A DNA stretch of 64,000 nt, from positions 372,001-436,000 of the forward strand of contig NZ_FOAN01000002.1 of NCBI RefSeq assembly GCF_900109525.1, in the 5' to 3' direction. Both the position numbers and the translations under genes were made by a program. The DNA comes from Allobosea lupini. GTDB taxonomy: Bacteria; Pseudomonadota; Alphaproteobacteria; Rhizobiales; Beijerinckiaceae. Positions 9,229-18,096 of the stretch are shown here, one piece after another; the first letter of the stretch is position 1, and each line of letters starts with the position of its first letter. Under the pieces are notes generated by a model, which saw only the letters and a program-made list of their open reading frames with translations, was not told the DNA's origin and made no database searches.

Positions 9229-10085
9229 ACGCCGCCCTTCACCCCCTCAGGCGGCTTGATCTCCTCGGGCACGAAGAAGTCCGGCATCAGCGGCACCGAC
9301 GGATCGACCCGGTAGGGCGTGAAGTCGGTGACGCCCTCGCCGGCCATGAAGTTGTCGTCGATCAGGAAATTGCCCGAGAAGCTGCGCGAGGGCTTGTTGA
9401 AGACCATATAGGCGGCATCGGCCAGCATCTCCGGCGTGCGGCTCGCCTGCACCATCTTATCGCCGCCGAGCAGGTTCTTCACCGCAGCAGTGGCGACCGT
9501 GGTGCGCGGCCAGAGTGCGTTGACGGCGATGCCTTTGGGCGCCAGCTCGCCGGCAAGGCCCAGCACACACAGGCTCATCCCATACTTCGCCATGGTGTAG
9601 GCCAGGTGCGGCGCGAACCAGCGCATCTTCATGTCGAGCGGCGGCGACAGCATCAGGATATGCGGGTTCTCTGCCTTCTCCAGATGCGTAATCGCATATT
9701 TCGAGACCATGAAGGTGCCGCGCGTGTTGATCTGGTGCATCAGATCGAAGCGCTTCATGTCGGTCATCTGGGTATTGGTCAGCGAGATCGCGCTGGCATT
9801 GTTCACGACGATGTCGAGGCCGCCGAAGGTCTCGGCCGTCTTGGCGATCGCCTCAGCGACGCTCTGCTCGTCGCGGACGTCGACCATCAGCGGCAGGCAC
9901 TTGCCGCCGGCGGCCTCGATCTCGGCAGCGGCGGTATAGATCGTGCCTTCCAGCTTGGGATGCGGCTCGGCCGTCTTGGCGGCGATGGTGACATTGGCGC
10001 CGTCGCGCGCCGCTCTGATGGCGATGGCGAGGCCGATGCCGCGCGATCCGCCGGTGATGAAGAGCGTCTTGCCCTTGAGCGACAT
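9225..10085 (-). CDS. SDR family oxidoreductase (HSDL2-like)
   Basis: 286 residues. Classical SDR features are visible: cofactor loop TGGSRGIG at 11-18, the NNAS segment, catalytic Ser in MLSPPLDM, and YTMAK as Y-x3-K. The sequence LISLTNTQMTDMKRFDLMHQ-like region and long C-terminal tail resemble hydroxysteroid dehydrogenase-like 2 proteins of fatty-acyl metabolism. The substrate is unknown. ATG 10085 is chosen because AGGGAGGA lies six bases upstream. An ATG at 10100 overlaps the preceding stop (TAATG) and would add five residues. It follows another SDR gene in the same direction, so the two are probably translationally coupled. Confidence 0.88.
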   Translation of the reverse strand: MSLKGKTLFITGGSRGIGLAIAIRAARDGANVTIAAKTAEPHPKLEGTIYTAAAEIEAAGGKCLPLMVDVRDEQSVAEAIAKTAETFGGLDIVVNNASAISLTNTQMTDMKRFDLMHQINTRGTFMVSKYAITHLEKAENPHILMLSPPLDMKMRWFAPHLAYTMAKYGMSLCVLGLAGELAPKGIAVNALWPRTTVATAAVKNLLGGDKMVQASRTPEMLADAAYMVFNKPSRSFSGNFLIDDNFMAGEGVTDFTPYRVDPSVPLMPDFFVPEEIKPPEGVKGGV

Positions 10086-10099
10086 GGTGTCCTCCCTCA

Positions 10100-10957
10100 T
10101 TAGTCTTGCAAAATGAACCGGTCCGGCTGACTGCCGTCGGCATCGGTAAAGCCATATGCGCGCGCCAGATCGGCGACATGGAGCACCTGGCCGGCGTGGC
10201 GGGCGATATCGGGGTCGGCGGCGAGCGCCGCGACCGCGCGGCCGGCATAGAGCGGGGTCTCGGTGGTCTCGGCGGCCATGCCAGCATCACGCACGCGCTC
10301 GGTCAGGACATGGCCCGGGGACAAGGCCAGCGCGGTGACGCCATAGGGTTTCAGCTCCTGCGCCATCGCCAGCGTCAGCCGGTTCATCGCTGTCTTGGAC
10401 AGGTCGTAGAAGACATCGCCGAGATAGCCGCCGGCGGTGTCGAAGCTCACCGTGACGATCAGCCCCTGCCGCATCTGGACCATGGCGGGCGCGACGGCAC
10501 GCGCCAGCAGCAATTGCGCGTAGACGCCGCTCTCGAAGCTCTCGCCAAGCCGCGCCACCGGGCGGCGCCAGAACGGCGCGCCGAAGGCGGAGCCATCAGG
10601 ATAGCGCTCGCCGTCATAGCCCTCATTGCCGCCCCAGACCGCATCGACGACGCAGTCGAGCCGGCCGAAGCGCCGAAGGGACCAGGCGACGAGCTGATCG
10701 ACCTCGCGCTCATTGGTATGGTCGCAGCGATAGGGCTCGCCGCGGCCGCCTGAAGCCTCGACCTCGCGGGCCGTGTCCTCGAAGGTCTCCGAACGCTGGT
10801 CGGTGCGCGGCCCGGCCTCGCTGGAGCGGCCTGTGACGATCACGGTGGCGCCGGCCTGGCCGAGCGCCCGCGCGATGCCGCGCCCCAGCCCGCGCGAGGC
10901 GCCTGCGACGAGGCAGACCTTGCCGGCTAGCGGCTTTTGCGGGCTGTCATCGGTCAT
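10100..10957 (-). CDS. SDR family oxidoreductase (DHRS1-like)
   Basis: 285 residues with NAD(P) loop GASRGLGRG near residue 19, catalytic Y-x3-K in FYDLSKTAM, and an insert (WGGNEGYDGERYPDG) characteristic of DHRS1-like SDRs. The C-terminal segment VLHVADLARAYGFTDADGSQP is also typical of that group. It probably acts on a carbonyl or hydroxyl substrate with NADPH; the identity cannot be read from sequence. Its stop overlaps a possible start of the downstream SDR gene. It is divergent from the methyltransferase at 11026, and the 68-bp gap must hold both promoters. Confidence 0.87.
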   Translation of the reverse strand: MTDDSPQKPLAGKVCLVAGASRGLGRGIARALGQAGATVIVTGRSSEAGPRTDQRSETFEDTAREVEASGGRGEPYRCDHTNEREVDQLVAWSLRRFGRLDCVVDAVWGGNEGYDGERYPDGSAFGAPFWRRPVARLGESFESGVYAQLLLARAVAPAMVQMRQGLIVTVSFDTAGGYLGDVFYDLSKTAMNRLTLAMAQELKPYGVTALALSPGHVLTERVRDAGMAAETTETPLYAGRAVAALAADPDIARHAGQVLHVADLARAYGFTDADGSQPDRFILQD

Positions 10958-11025
10958 GGCGATACCGCTGGCGCAATGCGAGCAGCTCCGCTAGAAGCCC
11001 CCTCCCCCGAACGGCGAGGACGGTC

Positions 11026-11817
11026 ATGGAAGCGAGCGATGTCGCAGCCTGCTGGGAGGCCAATGCCGAAACCTGGACCCGGCATGCGCGCGCCGGCTAC
11101 GACCTCTACCGGGATGCCCAGAATACCCCGGCCTTCTTTACGCACCTGCCCGATATCGACGGACTGGACGGCCTCGACATCGGCTGCGGCGAGGGCTCGA
11201 ACACGCGCAAGCTCGCTGAGGCCGGCGCCAGCGTCACCGCGATCGACATCGCCCCCACCTTCATCCGCCATGCGCGGGAAACCGAGGCCGCCAACCCGCT
11301 CGGGATCGACTACCGCGTCGCCGACGGCATGGCCCTGCCTTTCGCCGATGCCTCGTTCGATTTCGCCACCGCCTTCATGTCGCTGATGGACATGCCTCAT
11401 CAGGACCGCGTGCTGGCCGAGGCCAAGCGGGTGCTGAAGCCGAGCGGCTTCCTGCAGTTCTCGATCCTGCATCCCTGCTTCGCCACGCCCGGTCGCAAGG
11501 TGATGCGCGACGAGACGGGCACGGTGCTCGGCATCGAGGTGCGCGAGTACTTTCGCGTCACCGACGGCGAGATCGAGAGCTGGCGCTTCGGCGCCGCGCC
11601 GCCCGAGGAGAAGGCCAGGGTCGAGCCGTTCCGCGTGCCGCGCTTCCACCGCACGCTGAGCGACTGGATCAACCTGCTCGTCGCGAGCGGCCTCCGGATC
11701 GAGCACATGCACGAGCCGGGCGTCGATGCGCAGACGGCCAAGGCCGTGCCCTATCTCGCCGACACCTATATCGCGCCGCTGTTCCTGCACATGCGGGTGC
11801 GGAAGCCGGTGCGATAG
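11026..11817 (+). CDS. class I SAM-dependent methyltransferase
   Basis: 263 residues. Motif I is LDIGCGEGSN (about 50-59), the acidic motif II end is TAIDIAP, and FSILHPCF and VLKPSGFLQFSI follow, as in Methyltransf_11/25 proteins. The N-terminal WEANAETWTRHARAGYDLYR and the HPCF motif recall small-molecule methyltransferases near UbiE/Tam families. The substrate is unknown. CGAGGA eight bases upstream supports the ATG. It is convergent with the acyl-CoA dehydrogenase gene, with a 20-bp gap. Confidence 0.86.
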   Translation: MEASDVAACWEANAETWTRHARAGYDLYRDAQNTPAFFTHLPDIDGLDGLDIGCGEGSNTRKLAEAGASVTAIDIAPTFIRHARETEAANPLGIDYRVADGMALPFADASFDFATAFMSLMDMPHQDRVLAEAKRVLKPSGFLQFSILHPCFATPGRKVMRDETGTVLGIEVREYFRVTDGEIESWRFGAAPPEEKARVEPFRVPRFHRTLSDWINLLVASGLRIEHMHEPGVDAQTAKAVPYLADTYIAPLFLHMRVRKPVR

Positions 11818-11837
11818 GTCAGGCGCGGCGGACAGCG

Positions 11838-13613
11838 TCACGCCGCGAAGACCGCAGCCGAATCCTCGACCGCGCCGGCGCCCTCGGTCACCGCCAACTC
11901 CAGCGCCGTGGCCTCGCCGACATGGTGCTCGGCATAGAAGCGGGCTGTGGCGAGCGCCGCGGCACCCTGATCCTCTCCCTGCAGCGCCAGCGCCTTCTTG
12001 GCGAGGCCGGTGCCGCCCTGGGCGAGCGCGAACAGCTTGAGATAAGGCGTCGCGCCGGCGAGCGCGCTCGCCTGGTCGATGCCCATGGTCGCCAGCATCC
12101 ATTCGGTCGCGCGCTCCAGCGAGTCGACGGCGGCGCCGAGCCGGGCCGCGCTATGGCCGAAGCCAGGCGTGTTAGCCTCGCGCACCTGCGCGACGACGCC
12201 GCGCATCTCGCCGATCAGCGCCTTGACCGCGTCGCCATTGGAGAGCGGCAGCTTGCGCAGCACGAGGTCGATCGCCTGGATGCCGTTGGTGCCCTCGTAG
12301 ATCGTGGCGATGCGGGCATCGCGCAGGTGCTGGGCGGCGCCGGTCTCCTCGACATAGCCCATGCCGCCATGGATCTGGACGCCGGTGGAGGCGACCTCGA
12401 CACCGATATCGGTGGCGTAGGCCTTTGCGATGGGCGTGATGATCGCCGCCCGCTCGGCAGCCGCCTTGCGCCTGGCCTCGTCGGGGTCGCGATGCGAGCG
12501 GTCGAGCAATGCGGCCAGCAGCAGGGAAAGCGTGCGCGCAGCCTGCGTCTTGGCGCGCATCTCCATCAGCATGCGGCGGATGTCGGGATGGACGATGATC
12601 GGGCTCATCGGCGCGCCTTTCGGCGCATCGAGCGCGGTGCCCTGCTTGCGCTCCTGCGCGAAGGAAAGCGCCTGCTGGTAGGCGCGCTCGGCGATGGCGA
12701 CGCCCTGCACCGCGACGTTGAGGCGGGCATTGTTCATCATCGTGAACATGCAGGCGAGGCCGCGATTCTCCTCGCCGATCAGCCAGCCGATCGCGCCGCC
12801 CTCATCGCCATAGCTCATCGCGCAGGTCGGCGAGGCATGGATGCCGAGCTTGTGCTCGACGCCGGTGCAGCGGACATCGTTGCGCGCGCCGAGCGAGCCG
12901 TCGGCATTGACCAAGAATTTCGGCACGAGGAAGAGCGAGATGCCACGCGTGCCGGGAGGGGCATCGGGCAGGCGGGCAAGGACGAGATGGACGATATTGT
13001 CCGTCATCTCGTGATCGCCATAGGTGATGAAGATCTTCTGGCCGCTGATGCGGTAGGTGCCGTCGCCGGCGCGCTCGGCCTTGGAGCGCAGCGCGTTGAG
13101 GTCCGAGCCGGCCTGCGGCTCGGTCAGGTTCATCGTGCCCATCCACTCGCCGGAGACGAGCTTGGCGAGGTAGGTCTCCTTCAGATAGTCGGAGCCATGG
13201 GCATGCAGCGCCTCGATCGCGCCGACCGTCAGCAGCGGGCCAAGCGCGAAGGCGAAGGCAGCCGAATTCCACATTTCGGTGCAGGCCGACTGCACCAAGG
13301 TCGGCAGGGCCTGGCCGCCATAGGCCTCCGGCCCCGGCAGCGCGTTCCAGCCGCCTTGCGCCCAGGCGTGATAGGCTTCCTTCCAGCCCGGCGGGGTGAT
13401 GACGGTACCGTCCTTGAGCTTCGAGCCGACGCGGTCGCCGACGACGTTCAGGGGCGCCAGGACATCGCCGGCGAACTTCGCGGCCTCCTCCAGCACGGCC
13501 TCGGTGACGCCATCCGCGAGTTCCGGTGCGAGCCCCTCGGAGATCAGGGCGTCGAGCCCGGCGACATGGCGCATCGTCGCCAGGATATCCTCGACCGGAG
13601 CACGGTACGACAT
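11838..13613 (-). CDS. acyl-CoA dehydrogenase, long C-terminal-domain type (DmdC/FadE5-like)
   Basis: 591 residues, the length of DmdC (3-methylmercaptopropionyl-CoA dehydrogenase) and FadE5 rather than the ~380 of short-chain enzymes. Visible are MNLTEPQAGSDLNALR (FAD/substrate region), ITYGDHEM, and the base Glu440 in YEGTNGIQAIDL. A C-terminal extension begins near residue 470. The enzyme would oxidise an acyl-CoA to the 2-enoyl-CoA using FAD, with electrons passed to ETF. A strong ribosome site GGGAGGT precedes the ATG. No partner genes are adjacent, so the chain length or sulfur substrate is undetermined. Confidence 0.9.
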   Translation of the reverse strand: MSYRAPVEDILATMRHVAGLDALISEGLAPELADGVTEAVLEEAAKFAGDVLAPLNVVGDRVGSKLKDGTVITPPGWKEAYHAWAQGGWNALPGPEAYGGQALPTLVQSACTEMWNSAAFAFALGPLLTVGAIEALHAHGSDYLKETYLAKLVSGEWMGTMNLTEPQAGSDLNALRSKAERAGDGTYRISGQKIFITYGDHEMTDNIVHLVLARLPDAPPGTRGISLFLVPKFLVNADGSLGARNDVRCTGVEHKLGIHASPTCAMSYGDEGGAIGWLIGEENRGLACMFTMMNNARLNVAVQGVAIAERAYQQALSFAQERKQGTALDAPKGAPMSPIIVHPDIRRMLMEMRAKTQAARTLSLLLAALLDRSHRDPDEARRKAAAERAAIITPIAKAYATDIGVEVASTGVQIHGGMGYVEETGAAQHLRDARIATIYEGTNGIQAIDLVLRKLPLSNGDAVKALIGEMRGVVAQVREANTPGFGHSAARLGAAVDSLERATEWMLATMGIDQASALAGATPYLKLFALAQGGTGLAKKALALQGEDQGAAALATARFYAEHHVGEATALELAVTEGAGAVEDSAAVFAA

Positions 13614-13723
13614 CGCTTACCTCCCTCGGCGCCCGCACTTTCGAACCGGGCATTCTGCTCGTTGCGTTTGACGGCGATGTTAGCGACGAACTATGCCCGC
13701 CGCCACGCGCAAGCCGGCGCAGG

Positions 13724-13754
13724 TTCACGCATGCCGCGTCGGCATTGTTATAGT
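13724..13754 (+). promoter_or_regulatory. Possible promoter of the Sua5/TsaC gene
   Basis: TTCACG (13724-13729) and TATAGT (13749-13754) are separated by 19 bp and lie 27 bp upstream of the GTG start. The region is AT-richer than its surroundings. The match to sigma-70 consensus is moderate and the spacing is long. Confidence 0.3.
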
Positions 13755-13780
13755 TTACATATGAACTTTCAAGAGCGACC

Positions 13781-14755
13781 GTGACAGGACCTCGTCAGAC
13801 CCAGCGCCTTTCCGCCGACCAGGCCGGCATCGCCGCCGCAGCAGAGCTGCTGCGCACCGGCAAGCTCGTCGCGCTGCCGACCGAGACGGTCTACGGGCTC
13901 GCCGCCGACGCAAGCGACGACCGCGCCGTCGCCTCGATCTATGCCGCCAAGGAGCGCCCGAGCTTCAACCCGCTGATCTCGCATCTGCCGGATGTCGATG
14001 CTGCCAGGCGCCAGGGCCTGTTCGATGCGCCGGCGCTGGCGCTGGCGAAGGCGTTCTGGCCGGGCCCGCTGACGTTGGTCGTGCCGGCTTCGAGCTCGTG
14101 CACGGTCTGCAGCCTCGCCCGCGCCGGGCTCGACAGCGTCGCGCTGCGGGTGCCGTCGCATCCGGTGGCGCGCGCTGTCCTGCAGGCTGCGGGCCGGCCG
14201 ATCGCGGCGCCCTCGGCAAATCGCTCGGGCCGGGTCAGCCCGACGCAGGCCGAGCATGTCTTCGCCGATCTCGACGGGCGCATCGACGCCGTGCTCGATG
14301 CCGGGCCGACGGCGGTCGGCGTCGAATCCAGCATCGTCGCCTGCCTCGGCGGGGCGCCGCGCCTGCTGCGTCCGGGCGGCGTGCCGCGTGCGGCGCTGGA
14401 GGCTGCGATCGGGCAGGCCCTCGTCATCGTCGAGGAAGGCGGTACGGCCCCGCTCGCGCCAGGCCTCCTCGCCTCGCACTACGCGCCGAGGGCCGCGGTC
14501 AGGCTGGATGCGGAGGCGCCGCGACCGGGCGAAGCCTGGCTCGGCTTCGGTCCGGGACCGGATGGCGCCCTGCCCGCGCTCGCCTTCAACCTGAGTCCAT
14601 CAGGCGACCTGACCGAGGCCGCCGCCAATCTCTTCGCCGCGATGCGCCATCTCGACGATCAACGCCCGGCGACGATCGCCATCGCGCCGATCCCGATGCG
14701 AGGCCTTGGCGAAGCGATCAACGACCGGCTGCGCCGCGCCGCGGCGCCGCGTTGA
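13781..14755 (+). CDS. L-threonylcarbamoyladenylate synthase (Sua5/YrdC/TsaC)
   Basis: 324 residues. The YrdC domain (about 1-205) shows LPTETVYGLAADA, the KxR-type catalytic patch AKERPSFNPLISHL, FWPGPLTLV and APSANRSGRVSPT. A Sua5-type C-terminal domain follows a linker (LAPGLLASHYAPRAAVRL). The enzyme makes threonylcarbamoyl-AMP from threonine, bicarbonate and ATP for the t6A37 tRNA modification. The start is GTG: the nearby ATG at 13761 opens a seven-codon frame that ends at 13782-13784. A LysR gene follows on the same strand after 81 bp. Confidence 0.93.
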   Translation: MTGPRQTQRLSADQAGIAAAAELLRTGKLVALPTETVYGLAADASDDRAVASIYAAKERPSFNPLISHLPDVDAARRQGLFDAPALALAKAFWPGPLTLVVPASSSCTVCSLARAGLDSVALRVPSHPVARAVLQAAGRPIAAPSANRSGRVSPTQAEHVFADLDGRIDAVLDAGPTAVGVESSIVACLGGAPRLLRPGGVPRAALEAAIGQALVIVEEGGTAPLAPGLLASHYAPRAAVRLDAEAPRPGEAWLGFGPGPDGALPALAFNLSPSGDLTEAAANLFAAMRHLDDQRPATIAIAPIPMRGLGEAINDRLRRAAAPR

Positions 14756-14780
14756 AGTCGGCATTATCGCCCGAGATCCG

Positions 14781-14796
14781 CTTGCAATTCCGCAAG
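14781..14796. promoter_or_regulatory. Dyad upstream of LysR gene (possible autoregulatory site)
   Basis: CTTGC and GCAAG flank a 6-bp spacer. They are nested in a looser outer AGAT/ATCT pair, 41-56 bp upstream of the TTG start of the LysR gene. The arrangement is consistent with a regulator binding its own promoter. The length does not fit the exact T-N11-A box. Confidence 0.3.
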
Positions 14797-14836
14797 ATCT
14801 GGCAATGCTGCGCGCGGAGTTGCCGGAGAGTGACCA

Positions 14837-15745
14837 TTGTCGACGTCGAAGCTCGCCTGGGATGATTTCCGCCTGATCAAGGCGATCGCCGATGCAGGCG
14901 GGCTGACCGGCGCGGCAGCCGCCCTCAACGTCAATCATTCCACGGTGTTCCGCCGGCTCGGCCAGATCGAGGAGCAGCTTGGCCACGCTCTCTTCGAGCG
15001 CCGCAAGACCGGTTATGTCGCGACCTCGGCCGGCGAGGAGATGACGACGCTGGCCTCGCGCATCGATGAGGACGTCACCGCTTTCGGGCGCAGGCTCGCT
15101 GGGCGCGACCTCGCTCCGTCAGGCGACTTGCGCGTGACCACCACCGACACGCTCTATCTGCATGTGCTGCTGCCGATCTTCGCAGCGTTCCGGGCAGCGC
15201 ATCCGCTGATCCGGCTCGATGTCGTCATGGCGAGCCAAACCCTCAATCTCTCGCGCCGTGACGCCGACGTCGCCATCCGCGCCAGCGATTCGCCGGGCGA
15301 GACGCTGGTCGGCCGCCGCCTCGCCAACCTGAACTGGGCCGTCTACGCCCGCGCCGACGCGCCGGCGACCGAGGCCGAGTCGCATGAGCCGAAGCTGCTG
15401 TTCCGGCGCGACTGGGTCGCGCTCGGCGACCCGCTCGGCTACGTCAAGGCGGCCCGCTATGTCCGCGACCATGTCCCAGCCGAACGGATCGCGCTGCGTT
15501 CCTCGGCCGTGCTCGGGCTGACGGAAGCGGTCGAGCAGGGGATGGGCATCGGCCCCCTGCCCTGCTTCATTGCCGACCAGCGGCCGGGGCTCGTGCGGCT
15601 GCTGCCACCGGACCCGGACTTCTCCACCGGGCTATGGATCCTGACCCACCCCGACATCAGGCATGCGCCACGCGTGCGCGCCTTCATGGATTTCGTCGGC
15701 GGCGAGCTGGCGAAACGGAAGGCACTGCTGGAGGGTGCGGTGTGA
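14837..15745 (+). CDS. LysR family transcriptional regulator
   Basis: 302 residues. The N-terminal winged helix-turn-helix (about 8-66: GGLTGAAAALNVNHSTVFRRLGQIEE) is followed by the type 2 periplasmic-binding-like effector domain (about 92-295). The HTH with H-S-T-V-F-R-R resembles the VfmE/AllS-like subgroup that is usually autoregulated or controls an adjacent gene. The start is TTG, placed by GGAGAGTGACC just upstream; no ATG fits the family N-terminus. The target is not clear, since the neighbours are a tRNA-modification gene upstream and a foreign-looking nuclease gene downstream. Confidence 0.9.
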   Translation: MSTSKLAWDDFRLIKAIADAGGLTGAAAALNVNHSTVFRRLGQIEEQLGHALFERRKTGYVATSAGEEMTTLASRIDEDVTAFGRRLAGRDLAPSGDLRVTTTDTLYLHVLLPIFAAFRAAHPLIRLDVVMASQTLNLSRRDADVAIRASDSPGETLVGRRLANLNWAVYARADAPATEAESHEPKLLFRRDWVALGDPLGYVKAARYVRDHVPAERIALRSSAVLGLTEAVEQGMGIGPLPCFIADQRPGLVRLLPPDPDFSTGLWILTHPDIRHAPRVRAFMDFVGGELAKRKALLEGAV

Positions 15746-15844
15746 AGCTTAGAAGCGCCCCGATTTCATAGCAGCGAAGCCTGGAGTCCTTACACGCACG
15801 CGGCAGCTCCAGATTCGCCTACACCCCAGCGTTGCATATGGCAG

Positions 15845-15874
15845 TTGAGAAATAGCAAGTTCGCGGGCTATCCT
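15845..15874 (+). promoter_or_regulatory. Putative promoter of the AT-rich nuclease gene
   Basis: TTGAGA (15845-15850) and TATCCT (15869-15874) are 18 bp apart, and the purine-rich ribosome site GGGGGGATAGA lies at 15892-15902. A dedicated promoter would fit a self-contained acquired gene. Confidence 0.4.
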
Positions 15875-15904
15875 TGCTAACAAGCACTACCGGGGGGATA
15901 GAGA

Positions 15905-17026
15905 GTGACCACGATTGAGGATTTCCGCACGAGCCTTGTCTCTTATGCAGAACGTGTGCAGCGGGTTCGCGAGCATATTAAGAATGAAGAAGCTACCAAA
16001 GTTGCATTAATACTCCCGTTTATCGCACTTCTTGGTTATGATGATAGAGACCCAACAGAAGTTGCCGCAGAGCACGCCGCAGATTTTTCGGACAAATATA
16101 AGAATAGAGTTGATTATGCTATTTTGAAAGAAATGAATCCCATTATTGCGATAGAATGCAAATCCATTGGTAATGGGAAAAAAGACGACAGAGGTCAACT
16201 GAAAAGTTATTTTAATGCATCAAAAACAGTCAAACTGGGCATTCTAACGGACGGAATCGTTTACGAGTTTTTTGTAGACTCTGAAGAGCCAAATATGATG
16301 GATGACGATCCGTTTCTAATTATCGATTTTGAAAAGATATCGAAGGCACAAGTCTCAGATACAGCTATCGAAGGTCTCCACGCACTAACGAAAGCAAAAT
16401 TCGATCCAGACACAATCGCGGAGAATGCACGCCGCAGCCTGACGCATCGCGCATTCTTTGATTACTTATCGAAGCAATTCGCCGAACCATCTATAGATTT
16501 CACGCGCTTCCTGCTAAAAGAAAATGACATAAAGCATATTAGAACTCATGCAATCGAAGGTTATCGAGCCATCACAAAGGCCGCATTCAATGACGTTTTT
16601 ACGTCCAATGTCCTCAAAAAGCTTGATATATCCCCGTCGCTTCCCAAGCAACCCACCCGGATCGAGAACACACCACTCTCAACTCCGATTGAAGTGCCAT
16701 CACCATCCCCAGCAGGAATCGTAACGTCGGAAGCAGAAATCGCGGCCTTTGAAAGCGTTAGGCGGCATCTAGCATTCCTTTCCGCAGGAAATCCGCTGAC
16801 ATTCGACGCGATATCAGACGTCAAGTTCCGAGATTATCAGGGAAAGATGGTCGTTTTTTACCGTCAAGAAAGAAAGGGGCGACTGATTGACATCATCGAG
16901 GCTCGAGATGGGACAATCAGGTTCATTATTGTAGATGGAGGTGATTCCACCCCCGTAATCGAGCTAACTCAATCCGGCGAACGGCTGCGCGCGCTTTTTG
17001 AGAAGCGTATCGGCGAATTCGGTTAG
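15905..17026 (+). CDS. solo type I restriction HsdR-N-like nuclease (PD-(D/E)XK), AT-rich
   Basis: 373 residues from a GTG start behind a GGGGGGA ribosome site. The N-terminal 150 residues look like the HsdR N-terminal endonuclease domain. The key PD-(D/E)XK residues are in order: D70 (NRVDYAIL), then E84-C-K86 (IAIECKSIG), with a conserved Gln in GQLKSYF. No helicase motor, HsdM or HsdS is present. A proline/serine-rich linker near 245-270 leads to a C-terminal domain of unknown type (about 275-373). Codon and base use are markedly AT-richer than both neighbours, indicating horizontal transfer. The stop overlaps the convergent acuI-like stop by three bases. Role in defence is inferred; COG4748-type family membership is recalled, not searched. 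Confidence 0.85.
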   Translation: MTTIEDFRTSLVSYAERVQRVREHIKNEEATKVALILPFIALLGYDDRDPTEVAAEHAADFSDKYKNRVDYAILKEMNPIIAIECKSIGNGKKDDRGQLKSYFNASKTVKLGILTDGIVYEFFVDSEEPNMMDDDPFLIIDFEKISKAQVSDTAIEGLHALTKAKFDPDTIAENARRSLTHRAFFDYLSKQFAEPSIDFTRFLLKENDIKHIRTHAIEGYRAITKAAFNDVFTSNVLKKLDISPSLPKQPTRIENTPLSTPIEVPSPSPAGIVTSEAEIAAFESVRRHLAFLSAGNPLTFDAISDVKFRDYQGKMVVFYRQERKGRLIDIIEARDGTIRFIIVDGGDSTPVIELTQSGERLRALFEKRIGEFG

Positions 17027-18009
17027 CCGATCTCAACGACGACCCGACCGCGCACCTTGCCGTCGAGCAGAGCGCGGCCGGTCTCGACGACATCCTCGAG
17101 CGGGATCGTCGTCGTCATCGCCGCCAGCTTCTCACGGTCGAGATCGCGCGCGAGACGCTGCCACGCTTCCAGCCGGCGCGTCTTCGGGCACATCACCGAA
17201 TCGATGCCAAGCAGCGCGACGCCGCGCAGGATGAAGGGCGCGACCGAGGCCGGCAGGTCCATGCCCTGCGCCAGGCCGCAGGCGGCGACAGCGCCGCCGT
17301 ATTTGGTCATCGACAGGACATTGGCGAGCGTGTGCGAGCCGACGGCATCGACGCCGGCGATCCAGCGCTCCTTGCCGAGCGGGCGCCCAGGCCCGGAGAG
17401 TTCGTTCCGATCGATGATCTCGGCTGCGCCAAGGCCCTTGAGGTAATCAGCTTCCTCCGGCCGGCCGGTCGAGGCGATGACATGCCAGCCAGCCTTGGCG
17501 AGCAGCGCGGTCGCGACCGAGCCGACGCCGCCGGCTGCGCCGGTGACGACGACCGGGCCGTCGGCCGGTTTGACGCCATGGCGCTCCAGCGCAAGCAGGC
17601 TGAGCATGGCGGTGTAGCCGGCGGTGCCGATCGCCATCGCTTCGGCAGGGGTCATTCCGTCGGGCAGCGGGACCAGCCAATCGCCCTTGACCCGGCTCTT
17701 CTGAGCATAGGCGCCCAGATGCGTCTCGCCGGTGCCCCAGCCGTTGAGGATGACGAGGTCGCTGGGCTTGAACTCGGGATGATCGGAAGACTCGACCCGG
17801 CCGGCGAAATCAATGCCGGGGATCATCGGCCAGCGCCGCACCACCGGGGCGCGGCCGGTGATGGCAAGGCCGTCCTTGTAGTTCAGCGTCGAATGGGTGA
17901 CGCGGACGATGACGTCGCCTTCCATCAGGTCCGCTTCGGCGAACTCGCCGAAGGCGACGCTGGTGCCGGCTTCGCCCTTGTTGGCGATGAGGGCCTTGAA
18001 GGTCGACAT
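17023..18009 (-). CDS. MDR family quinone oxidoreductase, YhdH/AcuI type (acrylyl-CoA reductase-like)
   Basis: 328 residues of the zinc-free medium-chain dehydrogenase fold. The N-terminus [13 protein letters not shown] and [15 protein letters not shown] match YhdH/AcuI. The NADPH loop is [12 protein letters not shown] at about 151, and [20 protein letters not shown] is also typical. AcuI reduces toxic acryloyl-CoA to propionyl-CoA with NADPH. Many homologues are annotated only as quinone oxidoreductase. GGGAGTG upstream supports the ATG. Its 3' end abuts the foreign nuclease gene on the opposite strand. Confidence 0.9.
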   Translation of the reverse strand: MSTFKALIANKGEAGTSVAFGEFAEADLMEGDVIVRVTHSTLNYKDGLAITGRAPVVRRWPMIPGIDFAGRVESSDHPEFKPSDLVILNGWGTGETHLGAYAQKSRVKGDWLVPLPDGMTPAEAMAIGTAGYTAMLSLLALERHGVKPADGPVVVTGAAGGVGSVATALLAKAGWHVIASTGRPEEADYLKGLGAAEIIDRNELSGPGRPLGKERWIAGVDAVGSHTLANVLSMTKYGGAVAACGLAQGMDLPASVAPFILRGVALLGIDSVMCPKTRRLEAWQRLARDLDREKLAAMTTTIPLEDVVETGRALLDGKVRGRVVVEIG

Positions 18010-18096
18010 GAACTCACTCCCGGGACGCGATCGAACTTTCCCTAGGAGTGACCCGCCCGGCCGCCGCCTGCAAGCGGCAAGCTCGTGCGGCTTTAG

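Noticed and set aside
9083..9240. Intrinsic terminator with U-tract after the chemoreceptor gene
   Set aside because: A hairpin exists over the stop codons but no T-run follows on either strand, so only a low-confidence terminator is listed.
13761..13784. ATG at 13761 as start or leader peptide of the Sua5 gene
   Set aside because: It opens a seven-codon frame out of phase with the gene; there is no attenuator-like structure, so GTG 13781 is the start.
15905..17026. Complete type I restriction-modification system
   Set aside because: Only the HsdR-N-like nuclease is present; no helicase region, hsdM or hsdS gene is found within the window.
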